Assembly (NCBI RefSeq): GCF_040096225.1
Contig: NZ_JBBMFC010000013.1
Coordinates: 1-64,000, forward strand
Reading direction: 5' to 3'
DNA length: 64,000 bases
Source: Hominiventricola aquisgranensis
Lineage (GTDB): Bacteria; Bacillota; Clostridia; Lachnospirales; Lachnospiraceae
The translations under genes were made by a program, and so were the position numbers. Numbering within the stretch: position 1 is the first letter of the stretch; every line of letters starts with the position of its first letter. Positions 6,494 to 14,580 of this stretch are shown here, piece after piece. Under the pieces are notes generated by a model, which had not been told where the DNA came from, did not search any database, and saw only the letters and a list, made by a program, of their open reading frames with translations.

Positions 6494-7144
6494 ATGGCAA
6501 AACAGTATTGGAGACCAGGGAATATGCTGTATCCGGTACCGGCAGTAATGGTAAGCTGCGGACTTCCGGATGAAAAACCTAATATCATTACGATCGCGTG
6601 GGCAGGAACCGTCTGTTCTTCACCGGCCATGGTATCTATCTCTGTGAGAAAAGAAAGATACTCTCATCATATTTTAAAAGAATCCGGTGAGTTTGTGATC
6701 AATCTGGTTACGAAGGATCTGGTGCGTGCGGCAGACTACTGCGGTGTTCGTTCTGGAAGAGATGTGGACAAATTTGCAGAGATGCATCTGACTCCATTTC
6801 CATCCAGAACCATTGCAACACCTGGAATCGCTGAGAGTCCGGTAAACATTGAATGTAAAGTGACAGAGATCAAAGAACTGGGAAGTCATGACCTGTTCCT
6901 GGCAGAAGTGACCAATGTGACGATTGAAGATAAGTATCTGAACGAACAGGGTAAATTTGAACTGAATCAGGCAGGGCTTATCACTTACTCTCATGGAGAG
7001 TACTTTACATTAGGAGAAAAAGCAGGAAGCTTTGGATATTCTGTCCGGAAGAAGTCTTCCGGCCAAAAGAACAAGGGAAAGAAAAGAAGTACATGCGGAA
7101 AAGGAAAAAATACAAAAAATTATTCGGAAGGAAATTCGAGATAA
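6494..7144 (+). CDS. Flavin reductase family protein (FMN-binding split barrel)
   Basis: A 216-residue protein of the flavin reductase/FlaRed family. Visible features are the N-terminal NMLYPVPAVMVSC, TIAWAGTVCSSPAMVSISVRKERYSHHIL, and a late FTLGEKAGSFGYSVRK. The family binds FMN and reduces flavins or acts in electron transfer. GGAG precedes the start. The last 30 or so residues are Lys/Asn/Ser-rich and lie largely within the region overlapping the next gene (52-bp overlap, different frame), so the tail may be dispensable. It is probably co-transcribed with the M23 gene. Confidence 0.9.
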   Translation: MAKQYWRPGNMLYPVPAVMVSCGLPDEKPNIITIAWAGTVCSSPAMVSISVRKERYSHHILKESGEFVINLVTKDLVRAADYCGVRSGRDVDKFAEMHLTPFPSRTIATPGIAESPVNIECKVTEIKELGSHDLFLAEVTNVTIEDKYLNEQGKFELNQAGLITYSHGEYFTLGEKAGSFGYSVRKKSSGQKNKGKKRSTCGKGKNTKNYSEGNSR

Positions 7145-8559
7145 ATCTGGCAGGCTGGGGCATCGGATGCTGTATGCTGATGCTATTCTGTGTACCAATC
7201 CTGGGGAATACGCTGGGAAATGAGACCACCTATAGTGAGGTATTGCTGGATGGAGAAGTCATTGGTGCAGTGGCTGATCCGGAGGAAGTGGATCAGGCAT
7301 TCTTGAATGCCAGAGCAAAGATCGCCAGGGAGACTGAGGGACTGGTACTGGCCAATGTGGAGTGCAGCTTTCAGCGGGTATCGAAGCTGTTCGGAAGCAC
7401 TCTGAAGGAAGAACAGCTGGAGCAGGTGATCTATGATCTGCTGCAGGAAAAAGTAAAGACTGCAAAACAGAAATATTACATGGTGAAGGTCAACGAATTT
7501 ACCATCAATCTGGCGAGCATGGACGAGGTGCAGCAGCTTCTGGAAGCAGCACTGACGGCAAATGATCCAGATGGATTGTTTCAGGTACAGGTGGTATCGG
7601 ATACCAGCCGCGAGTTAAACGCATTTACAGTGCAGGTGACACCGAAGGAAGAGATTGCGGATGGTGATGGCCTGAAGGCACTGGATTTTGCTGAAAAAGT
7701 CGAGATTTCGGAAGCTTATATTGATGCGGATCAGTTGACCTCTCTGGATGTGGCTATTGATGAAGTGACCAAGGAAAAAGAGAAGAATCAGACTTATGAG
7801 GTACAGTCTGGAGATACGCTTTCTGTGATCGCCAACAGCCGCGGCTATTATGTGGATGAAGTGCTGGCGCTGAACCCGGGACTTACCAGAGACGCAACTT
7901 TGCATCTGGGCGATGAGATTATTATCAGTGTGCCGGAGCCAGAGCTGTCTGTGATGAGACAGGTGCAGACAACCTATGAGGAAGATTATTACGCAGAGAC
8001 TCAGTATGTAGATAATGACAGCTGGTACACCACACAGACACAAGTCCTGCAGGAAGAGGTGGCAGGACATCATGAGGTGACCATGCTGACCACATACAAG
8101 AACGATGCTCAGACGGATCAGGAAATGATCGCAGAAAATGTCATGGTGGAGCCAGTGCCGAAGATTGTGGAGAGAGGTACACAGACACCTCCGACTTATA
8201 TTAAGCCGATCACGGGAGGAACCATGACCTCCACTTTCAAGTGGCGTTGGGGACGTATGCATAAAGGAATCGATTGGGCTGTGCCGAAGGGAACTGCAGT
8301 CCGTGCCTCCTGCGGAGGTACCGTTGTCAGTGCCGGCTGGTCTGGAGGATACGGTAACTGTATCACCATCCGTCATCCGGATGGTAAGATGACCCGTTAT
8401 GGCCATCTGAGCAAGATTCTGGTATCCGCAGGTCAGAAAGTCGATCAGAACCAGAAGATCGCATTGAGTGGAAACACCGGTCGAAGCACCGGACCTCATG
8501 TACATTTTGAGATCCTTGTGAATGGAACTCAGGTGAATCCACTGAAATATTTGCAGTAA
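7093..8559 (+). CDS. Membrane-anchored M23 peptidase with LysM and G5-like domains
   Basis: A 488-residue cell-wall hydrolase. A basic N-terminus (RKRKKYKKLFGRK) is followed by a hydrophobic signal-anchor (about 17-40). A large N-terminal region precedes a LysM domain (about 234-280, YEVQSGDTLSVIA) and a G5-like stretch (about 285-360). The C-terminal M23 zinc endopeptidase has H390 and D394 (HKGID) and H469/H471 (HVHFE), so all metal ligands are present. It should cleave peptidoglycan cross-bridges outside the membrane. The start inside the flavin reductase gene is supported by the basic-plus-hydrophobic N-terminus; the ribosome binding site is poor. Confidence 0.93.
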   Translation: MRKRKKYKKLFGRKFEINLAGWGIGCCMLMLFCVPILGNTLGNETTYSEVLLDGEVIGAVADPEEVDQAFLNARAKIARETEGLVLANVECSFQRVSKLFGSTLKEEQLEQVIYDLLQEKVKTAKQKYYMVKVNEFTINLASMDEVQQLLEAALTANDPDGLFQVQVVSDTSRELNAFTVQVTPKEEIADGDGLKALDFAEKVEISEAYIDADQLTSLDVAIDEVTKEKEKNQTYEVQSGDTLSVIANSRGYYVDEVLALNPGLTRDATLHLGDEIIISVPEPELSVMRQVQTTYEEDYYAETQYVDNDSWYTTQTQVLQEEVAGHHEVTMLTTYKNDAQTDQEMIAENVMVEPVPKIVERGTQTPPTYIKPITGGTMTSTFKWRWGRMHKGIDWAVPKGTAVRASCGGTVVSAGWSGGYGNCITIRHPDGKMTRYGHLSKILVSAGQKVDQNQKIALSGNTGRSTGPHVHFEILVNGTQVNPLKYLQ

Positions 8560-8806
8560 CACTTTTAAGAGGGAATTGGGCAGCAGAAGACATTATGGAT
8601 ATGAAAATGCCCAAAAACAGGCGAGTTGAGAAAGAAATCTGTCGGAGATTGGGCAATCACCGCGGAATCAGACCGCAAATTCTCCAAAGCTTGAAGAAAT
8701 GCGATATATATGAGAAAATAATCTCAAAACAGGAAGAAAAGGAACCATTGGAATATCAACAGGAGCAAAAACTTGTAGAAGATAAAATGTACGGAGGAAC
8801 AGTATT

Positions 8807-9400
8807 ATGACAGAATGGGAAAAGGCACAAAAAGGGTATTTGTATGATGCAAATTATGACAAGGAGATCGTAGAAGCGAGAACACGCTGTGCGGATCTAT
8901 GCTATGAATTCAATAACCTGAGACCATCGGATACCGAAAAGCAGCAGGAACTCTTGAAGAAGATACTTGGAAAGATGGAAGGAACGCCGGTGATTACGGC
9001 ACCATTTTACTGTGATTATGGCATAAATACTTCTGTAGGAAGGAATTTCTATACTAATCATAATGTAACGATCCTGGACTGCACGAAAGTGACGTTTGGA
9101 GATAATGTTTTTATTGCACCAAACTGTGTGTTTTCTACTGCGGGTCATGCCATCGACAGTGAACAGAGAGGTCGGGGACTGGAGATTGCACTGCCGATCA
9201 CAGTGGGAGACAACGTGTGGATCGGAGCCAATGTATCTGTGCTGCCAGGTGTGACAATTGGAAGTAATACGATCATCGGTGCAGGAAGTGTGGTAAATAA
9301 AGATATTCCGGAGGGCGTTATCGCTGTTGGAAATCCTTGCAAAGTCATGCGGAAGATCACAGAGGAGGATAAGAAGAAATATCCCATATTTGAAGGATAA
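8807..9400 (+). CDS. Sugar O-acetyltransferase (maltose/galactoside acetyltransferase-like)
   Basis: A 197-residue left-handed beta-helix acetyltransferase of the LbH_MAT_GAT group. The N-terminal cap (EKAQKGYLYDANYD) precedes the hexapeptide-repeat core, with the catalytic-type His in CVFSTAGHAID and the late GNPCKVMRKI motif. It transfers acetyl from acetyl-CoA to a sugar. GGAGGAACAGTATT precedes ATG. The 247 bases upstream hold no convincing gene. It is followed by an XRE-type regulator. Confidence 0.92.
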   Translation: MTEWEKAQKGYLYDANYDKEIVEARTRCADLCYEFNNLRPSDTEKQQELLKKILGKMEGTPVITAPFYCDYGINTSVGRNFYTNHNVTILDCTKVTFGDNVFIAPNCVFSTAGHAIDSEQRGRGLEIALPITVGDNVWIGANVSVLPGVTIGSNTIIGAGSVVNKDIPEGVIAVGNPCKVMRKITEEDKKKYPIFEG

Positions 9401-9480
9401 ATTTCCTATATTCTACTCTCGGGAGGTGTTCCTTTTAGCCTTAAACGGATATACTTGCCTTAGTTAAGGGAGGTAATTCT

Positions 9481-10380
9481 ATGGATCTTATAAAAATTGG
9501 GAAATATATTGCGGAAAAAAGAAAAGCGTTGGGACTGACTCAGAAGCAGCTTGCGGAACAGCTGGGGATGAGTGATAAGTCTGTCTCCAAATGGGAGAGG
9601 GGAATCTGTCTGCCGGATGTATCTGTCTATATGGAACTGTGCGGGATACTGGGAATCAGCATGAATGAATTTCTTGCAGGAGAAGATATCAGCGAAGAAA
9701 ATATTGTAAAAATAGCAGAGGACAATCTGATTCAGGTGGCGAAGGATAGTAAGGCGAAGCAGAAAAATCTGAAGGTGATTATTGCTGTGATGCTTTTGAT
9801 CACAGTCCTTATGGTGTCTGTTCTTGGAAGCATGATATTCCGGCGCTTAAGTCAGCCGCGAAATTATATGATGCCAGTTGACCGGAACAGCACAGAGATG
9901 AAGACAGCTGAGATTTTATCAGGTGTGGACGGAGCTTATCTGTTTCGGTACTCAACAAAAGATAAATGCAGGAAACTGACCATATATGTGTCAGAATATC
10001 AGTCCGGAAAACTGGTATCCAAAGAAGAGATTTTCGGGATTACTTATGATGAGATGGAGACTTCGCCGGAAGGAATCATAGCACTCATACCGGATTTTGA
10101 CAATTTTGAGATCAAGACGGTTCTGACGGATTCTGATTCAAAATGTACAGCCTATGTGCCGATTCTGGAGGATGTGCTGGAGCGGGAATATTATGGACGT
10201 TCAGCAACACAGATCAAAGAGATGACACCAGTTCAGTATGATACGGAACAGGGCGTGGTGGCATTTATCTATGGAAAAGATGGCATCAGGGGATTCTCCA
10301 TAGATGATGTTACAAATGAGGAATATATTTCGGACAATGATTATGTATATTATTTCTCAGTAGAGTTCAGCAAGTTTTAA
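9481..10380 (+). CDS. XRE-family HTH regulator with membrane anchor and extracytoplasmic domain
   Basis: 299 residues. The N-terminal Cro/CI helix-turn-helix (about 4-60) has RKALGLTQKQLAEQLGMSDKSVSKWERG. A linker leads to one transmembrane helix (about 99-121), and the remaining 175 residues are predicted outside the cell and match no family I recognise. GGGAGG precedes ATG. A DNA-binding head fixed to the membrane with a sensor-like outside domain suggests signal-dependent regulation, perhaps of its own region. There is no partner gene next to it. Confidence 0.85.
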   Translation: MDLIKIGKYIAEKRKALGLTQKQLAEQLGMSDKSVSKWERGICLPDVSVYMELCGILGISMNEFLAGEDISEENIVKIAEDNLIQVAKDSKAKQKNLKVIIAVMLLITVLMVSVLGSMIFRRLSQPRNYMMPVDRNSTEMKTAEILSGVDGAYLFRYSTKDKCRKLTIYVSEYQSGKLVSKEEIFGITYDEMETSPEGIIALIPDFDNFEIKTVLTDSDSKCTAYVPILEDVLEREYYGRSATQIKEMTPVQYDTEQGVVAFIYGKDGIRGFSIDDVTNEEYISDNDYVYYFSVEFSKF

Positions 10381-10391
10381 TATTTTTCTCA

Positions 10392-10445
10392 TTGACAAAT
10401 CTTGTTTCTCCATCTATACTCTAGTCAAATAGTTTGATAATCAAA
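10392..10445 (+). promoter_or_regulatory. fabH promoter with FabT-like box
   Basis: TTGACA (10392-10397), 17-bp spacer, TATACT (10415-10420). A palindrome TTTGA-TAA-TCAAA (10433-10445) sits just past the start site and matches the FabT consensus of Firmicutes. Confidence 0.85.
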
Positions 10446-10465
10446 ATAAATTTGTGAGGAACAAC

Positions 10466-11431
10466 ATGAATACAAGAATAACAGGAACAGGATACAGTCT
10501 GCCTGCTTTTCGGGCGGACAATGATTATCTTGCAACACTGGTAGAGACCAGTGACGAATGGATCACGGAGAGAACTGGAATCCGTGCCCGTCATCTGGCA
10601 GGAGAAGAAACGACCGTATCCATGGCAGCGGCTGCTGCAGAGAAAGCTTTGAAGCGGGCAGGTGCAGACCCCTCAGAAGTAGAACTTCTGATCGTGGCAA
10701 CTATCAGCGGCGATACAGTAACACCAAGTACGGCATGCCGGGTACAGGCACTGATCGGAGCAGACAAGGCAGTGGCATTTGACATCAATGCGGCCTGCTC
10801 AGGATTCTTATATGCTCTTCATATGGCAGATGCATGTGTAAAAAGCGGAATGTATAAGAATGCATTGCTGATCGGAGCGGAGACCTTGTCCAAACTGGTT
10901 GACTGGAATGACCGTGGAACTTGTATCTTATTTGGAGATGGGGCAGGTGCGGCATTCGTGGAAGCTACGGAAGAAGCCGGAATTTTGGCACATGAGGTTG
11001 GTAGTGATGGATCCAGATGGGAAGTACTTTCCTGTGAGGGAAGACCTAACGGCAATCCAGTCTGCAAGGCAGAAGGTCAGGAAGGCTTTTTGCAGATGAA
11101 CGGCCAGGAAGTATTTAAGTTTGCGGTACGGAAAGTTCCGCAGTGCATTGACGCAGCACTCGAAAAAGCAGCACTGAAGCCGGAGGAAGTGGATCTGTAT
11201 CTGCTGCATCAGGCGAACTGCCGTATTATTCAGTCGGTGGCGAAGCGACTGGGACAGCCGGAAGAAAAATTCCCGATGAACCTGAATGAGTGCGGAAATA
11301 CATCCGCCGCCAGTCTGCCAATCCTGATGGCACAGCTTGATGAGCAGGGAAAACTGAACAAAGGCGATACACTGGTACTGTCTGGTTTTGGAGCAGGTCT
11401 TACCTGGGGCGCTTGTGTGATCAGATGGTAG
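10466..11431 (+). CDS. fabH: 3-oxoacyl-ACP synthase III (FabH)
   Basis: A 321-residue condensing enzyme that joins acetyl-CoA (or another starter) with malonyl-ACP to begin fatty acid synthesis. The catalytic triad is present: C111 in AACSGF, H248 in LHQAN and N278 in CGNTSAAS. ATG 10466 follows GTGAGGA; the upstream GTG 10454 is part of that ribosome binding site. First gene of a fab cluster under a FabT-like operator. Confidence 0.96.
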   Translation: MNTRITGTGYSLPAFRADNDYLATLVETSDEWITERTGIRARHLAGEETTVSMAAAAAEKALKRAGADPSEVELLIVATISGDTVTPSTACRVQALIGADKAVAFDINAACSGFLYALHMADACVKSGMYKNALLIGAETLSKLVDWNDRGTCILFGDGAGAAFVEATEEAGILAHEVGSDGSRWEVLSCEGRPNGNPVCKAEGQEGFLQMNGQEVFKFAVRKVPQCIDAALEKAALKPEEVDLYLLHQANCRIIQSVAKRLGQPEEKFPMNLNECGNTSAASLPILMAQLDEQGKLNKGDTLVLSGFGAGLTWGACVIRW

Positions 11432-11464
11432 TAATATAGTTCACACGCGCCATTCACAAAATAC

Positions 11465-11526
11465 TTTGATAATCAAAAAATATGCTTGACAAATGTAGAT
11501 GTGGAACATATACTTTGAATATCAAA
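11465..11526 (+). promoter_or_regulatory. acpP promoter flanked by two FabT-like boxes
   Basis: TTGACA (11486-11491), 17-bp spacer, TATACT (11509-11514). One box, TTTGA-TAA-TCAAA, lies upstream (11465-11477) and a second, TTTGA-ATA-TCAAA, begins at the end of the -10 (11514-11526). Two boxes 49 bp apart around one promoter suggest tight control, possibly looping. Confidence 0.85.
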
Positions 11527-11599
11527 ATAAATAAGGCGATCCTCAGGAATGCCTTTAAGATGATTAAAATGAAAATGAAAGATTAAGGAGAATACGAAC

Positions 11600-11833
11600 A
11601 TGTTAGAGAAGATGAAAGAAATGGTAGCAGATCAGTTAAATGTAGATGCAGCAGAGATTACTGCAGAGACTTCCTTCAAAGATGATCTGGGAGCTGATTC
11701 CCTGGATCTGTTCGAGCTGGTAATGGCTCTTGAGGAAGAGTACAATGTAGAGATTCCGTCTGAGGATCTTGAGAAACTGACAACTGTAGGTGCAGTTATG
11801 GATTATCTGAAATCCAAAGGTGTAGAAGAGTAA
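11600..11833 (+). CDS. acpP: Acyl carrier protein
   Basis: A 77-residue acidic four-helix protein that carries growing acyl chains on 4'-phosphopantetheine. The attachment Ser is S34 in the GADSLD motif, followed by the helix ELVMALEEEYNVEIP. AAGGAG precedes ATG. It has its own promoter with two FabT-like boxes, so it can be expressed more strongly than fabH. It is followed 22 bases later by fabK. Confidence 0.97.
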   Translation: MLEKMKEMVADQLNVDAAEITAETSFKDDLGADSLDLFELVMALEEEYNVEIPSEDLEKLTTVGAVMDYLKSKGVEE

Positions 11834-11855
11834 GAACAGGCGGAGCGAAACAGAT

Positions 11856-12782
11856 ATGAAGACGAGAGTAACAGAACTTCTGGGAATTGAAAAACCGATC
11901 ATCCAGGGTGGTATGGCCTGGGTTGCTGAATCTCACCTGGCAGCTGCAGTATCCAACGCAGGCGGGTTCGGTCTCATCGGAGCAGCCAATGCACCGGCAG
12001 ATGTGGTCAGAAATTACATCCACGAGGCAAGAGAACTGACGGACAAGCCTTTTGGTGTAAATATCATGCTGATGAGTCCGTTTGCAGAAGATATCGCACA
12101 GCTTGTGACAGAGGAGAAGGTCGCAGCGGTTACGACCGGAGCAGGAAACCCGGAGAAATATATGGCGCAGTGGAAAGCTGCAGGTATCAAGGTGATTCCG
12201 GTAATTGCATCTGTAGCTCTCGCAAAACGGATGGAGCGTGTGGGCGCAGACGCAGTTGTTGCAGAGGGAACTGAATCCGGTGGACACATCGGTCAGGCAA
12301 CAACCATGACATTGGTTCCGCAGGTGGTTGATGCAGTACAGATTCCGGTGATCGCAGCCGGAGGTATTGGAGATGGCCGTGGAATGGCGGCTGCATTCAT
12401 GTTGGGTGCAGAGGCCGTTCAGATGGGTACACGTTTTTGTGTGGCTGATGAGTGTGTGATCCATGACAAGTACAAGGATCGTATCCTGAAAGCAAAGGAT
12501 ATCGATTCTGAGGTAACTGGAAGAAGTCATGGACATCCAGTTCGGGGATTAAGAAATAAGATGACCCGCGAGTATCTGAAACTGGAAGCAGAGGGAGCAT
12601 CTTTTGAGCAGCTGGAAAATCTGACTCTTGGAGGTCTTCGCAAGGCAGTTGTGGAAGGTGATACAGATAATGGTTCTGTACTTGCCGGACAGATCGCCGG
12701 AATGATCACAAAGAGACAGAGCTGTCAGGAGATCGTGGATGAAGTGATGGATCAGGCAGAAAGACTGCTGAAAATAAAATAA
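11856..12782 (+). CDS. fabK: Enoyl-ACP reductase II (FabK)
   Basis: A 308-residue FMN-dependent TIM-barrel enoyl-ACP reductase of the nitronate monooxygenase-like superfamily. Key stretches: PIIQGGMAWVAESHLAAAVSNAGGFGLIG at the N-terminus, EGTESGGHIG in the middle, and AAGGIGDGRGMAAAFMLGAEAVQMGTRF for flavin phosphate binding. It performs the last step of each elongation cycle. No FabI is seen in the cluster; FabK enzymes are known to be insensitive to triclosan. It is followed by two hairpins and a FabT-like box. Confidence 0.95.
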   Translation: MKTRVTELLGIEKPIIQGGMAWVAESHLAAAVSNAGGFGLIGAANAPADVVRNYIHEARELTDKPFGVNIMLMSPFAEDIAQLVTEEKVAAVTTGAGNPEKYMAQWKAAGIKVIPVIASVALAKRMERVGADAVVAEGTESGGHIGQATTMTLVPQVVDAVQIPVIAAGGIGDGRGMAAAFMLGAEAVQMGTRFCVADECVIHDKYKDRILKAKDIDSEVTGRSHGHPVRGLRNKMTREYLKLEAEGASFEQLENLTLGGLRKAVVEGDTDNGSVLAGQIAGMITKRQSCQEIVDEVMDQAERLLKIK

Positions 12783-12783
12783 G

Positions 12784-12862
12784 AGCTGTCAGATCATAAA
12801 CAGGATTCAGACAGCTGCCGAGACAAGGGCCGCTGTGCACCAGAGTATGCGCTGCGGCCTTT
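12784..12862 (+). terminator. Two hairpins between fabK and fabD
   Basis: Hairpin one has arms AGCTGTC (12784-12790) and GACAGCT (12810-12816). Hairpin two has arms AAGGGCCGC (12825-12833) and GCGGCCTTT (12854-12862), followed by CTC. Neither has a long U-run, so partial termination or mRNA processing is more likely than full termination. Confidence 0.45.
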
Positions 12863-12877
12863 CTCAAAGAATAATAG

Positions 12878-12890
12878 TTTGAAAATCAAA
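12878..12890 (+). promoter_or_regulatory. FabT-like box before fabD
   Basis: TTTGA-AAA-TCAAA palindrome 17 bases before the fabD start. It is the fourth such box in the fab cluster. Confidence 0.75.
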
Positions 12891-12907
12891 ATATAGGATG
12901 GTAGGAT

Positions 12908-13834
12908 ATGAGTAAAATTGCTTTTTTATTTCCGGGACAGGGTGCTCAGTATGTTGGCATGGGAAAAGATTTTTATGAGGCGTTTCCGGTATGCCGTGAA
13001 GTGTTTGAGAAAGCTTCCAAGGCATCCGGCCTTGACATCCCGGCACTTTGCTTTGAAGAAAATGATAAACTGAACCAGACAGAGTATACCCAGATCTGTA
13101 TGCTGGCTGTGGAGGCTGCGATCCTGAAAGCAGTGGAGACACAGGGGATTCAGTCTGATGTGAATGCAGGTTTAAGCCTTGGGGAGTATGGTGCTGTGAT
13201 CGCCTCCGGTGTGATGAGTCTGGAAGATGCATTTCGGGTAGTCAGACAGAGAGGTATCTATATGCAGGAAGCAGTTCCTACAGGTGGAGCTATGACAGCA
13301 GTTCTCGGTCTTGATGCCAAGATCATCGAGAAAGTCTGCGAGGAAGTAGAAGGAATCGTGTCTGTTGCCAACTACAACTGCCCGGGGCAGATTGTGATCA
13401 CCGGAGAAGAGAAGGCAGTAGATGCTGCGGCAGAAAAGTTGAAAGAAGCAGGTGCAAAACGTACTGTCAAACTGAATGTGAGCGGTCCCTTCCATTCAAA
13501 GATGCTTGCCGGAGCCGGTGAGAAACTGGCAGAAGAATTAAAAAATGTGGAGCTTCATGATGTGAAGGTTCCTTATCTTACAAATGTAACTGCTGACTAT
13601 GTGACATCCACAGAGAACATCAAAGAACTGCTTGCCAGACAGGTATCCTCCAGTGTCTGCTGGCAGCAGTCTGTGGAGAAAATGATTGCAGACGGAGTGG
13701 ATACATTTATTGAGATGGGACCTGGAAAAACACTTTCTGGATTTATGAGAAAGATCAGCCGCAATGTAACCATGTACAATATTGAAAATATGGCTGACTT
13801 TGAAAAAGTTGTGGCTGCAGTGAAGGGAGAATAA
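12908..13834 (+). CDS. fabD: Malonyl-CoA:ACP transacylase (FabD)
   Basis: A 308-residue acyltransferase that moves malonyl from CoA to ACP. The motif PGQGAQ lies at 9-14, the active Ser S90 is in LSLGEYG (canonical GHSLGE with Leu replacing His), and the partner His H196 is in GPFHSKML. The ribosome binding site is a GGATGGTAGGAT purine stretch. The stop is 2 bases from fabG. Confidence 0.96.
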   Translation: MSKIAFLFPGQGAQYVGMGKDFYEAFPVCREVFEKASKASGLDIPALCFEENDKLNQTEYTQICMLAVEAAILKAVETQGIQSDVNAGLSLGEYGAVIASGVMSLEDAFRVVRQRGIYMQEAVPTGGAMTAVLGLDAKIIEKVCEEVEGIVSVANYNCPGQIVITGEEKAVDAAAEKLKEAGAKRTVKLNVSGPFHSKMLAGAGEKLAEELKNVELHDVKVPYLTNVTADYVTSTENIKELLARQVSSSVCWQQSVEKMIADGVDTFIEMGPGKTLSGFMRKISRNVTMYNIENMADFEKVVAAVKGE

Positions 13835-13836
13835 GG

Positions 13837-14580
13837 ATGCTGGAAGGAAAGGTTGCACTGATCACCGGTGCGGCAAAAGGAATCGGTCGCGCCATCGCAC
13901 TGGCAATGGCAGCAGAGAAAGCGACTGTTGTGATCAACTATAATGGCTCGAAAGAACGGGCTGAGCAGGTTCTGGAAGAGGTAAAAGCACTGGGAGCAGA
14001 CGGCTGCGTGTATCAGTGTAATGTAGCAGACACTGCAGATACAGATGCCATGATCAAAGAGATCATCAAGACTTACGGACATCTGGATATTCTGGTAAAT
14101 AACGCCGGAATCACCAGAGACAATCTGATCATGAAGATGTCGGAGGAAGATTTTGATGCAGTCATCAACGCAAACCTGAAAGGCTGCTTTAATACAATCA
14201 AGGCAGTGAGCCGTCAGATGCTCAGACAGCGTTCCGGCCGGATCATCAATATTACTTCTGTATCCGGTATCCTTGGAAATGCAGGACAGGCCAATTATTC
14301 TGCATCCAAAGCAGGAATCATCGGTCTTACCAGAACTATGGCCCGAGAGCTTGCCAGCCGTGGAATCACGGTCAATGGAATTGCCCCGGGTTTTGTAGAT
14401 ACCGATATGACAAAGGTACTGCCGGAGCAGGTGCGTGAGGCAGCGACTGCACAGATCCCGCTGGGTCGTTTCGGCCAGCCGGAGGATATTGCAAACATGG
14501 CAGTTTATCTGGCATCAGAAAAAGCGTCCTATATTACAGGACAGATCATTAGCGTAGACGGAGGCATGGCAATCGGATGA
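13837..14580 (+). CDS. fabG: 3-oxoacyl-ACP reductase (FabG)
   Basis: A 247-residue short-chain dehydrogenase that reduces beta-ketoacyl-ACP with NADPH. Cofactor loop TGAAKGIGRAI (10-20), NNAGIT in the core, catalytic Y154 and K158 in YSASKAG, and the late ITGQIISVDGGM. AAGGATG overlaps the start. It ends in an ATGA overlap with fabF. Confidence 0.97.
   Translation: MLEGKVALITGAAKGIGRAIALAMAAEKATVVINYNGSKERAEQVLEEVKALGADGCVYQCNVADTADTDAMIKEIIKTYGHLDILVNNAGITRDNLIMKMSEEDFDAVINANLKGCFNTIKAVSRQMLRQRSGRIINITSVSGILGNAGQANYSASKAGIIGLTRTMARELASRGITVNGIAPGFVDTDMTKVLPEQVREAATAQIPLGRFGQPEDIANMAVYLASEKASYITGQIISVDGGMAIG

Noticed and set aside
8595..8810. 71-codon reading before the sugar O-acetyltransferase, overlapping it by 4 bases
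   Set aside because: No ribosome binding site before its ATG, atypical charged composition and no recognisable domain. The ATGA overlap is likely chance. Not counted as a gene.
12825..12862. Full terminator between fabK and fabD
   Set aside because: The stem is good but no U-run follows and the same-direction fab genes continue, so at most a partial terminator.
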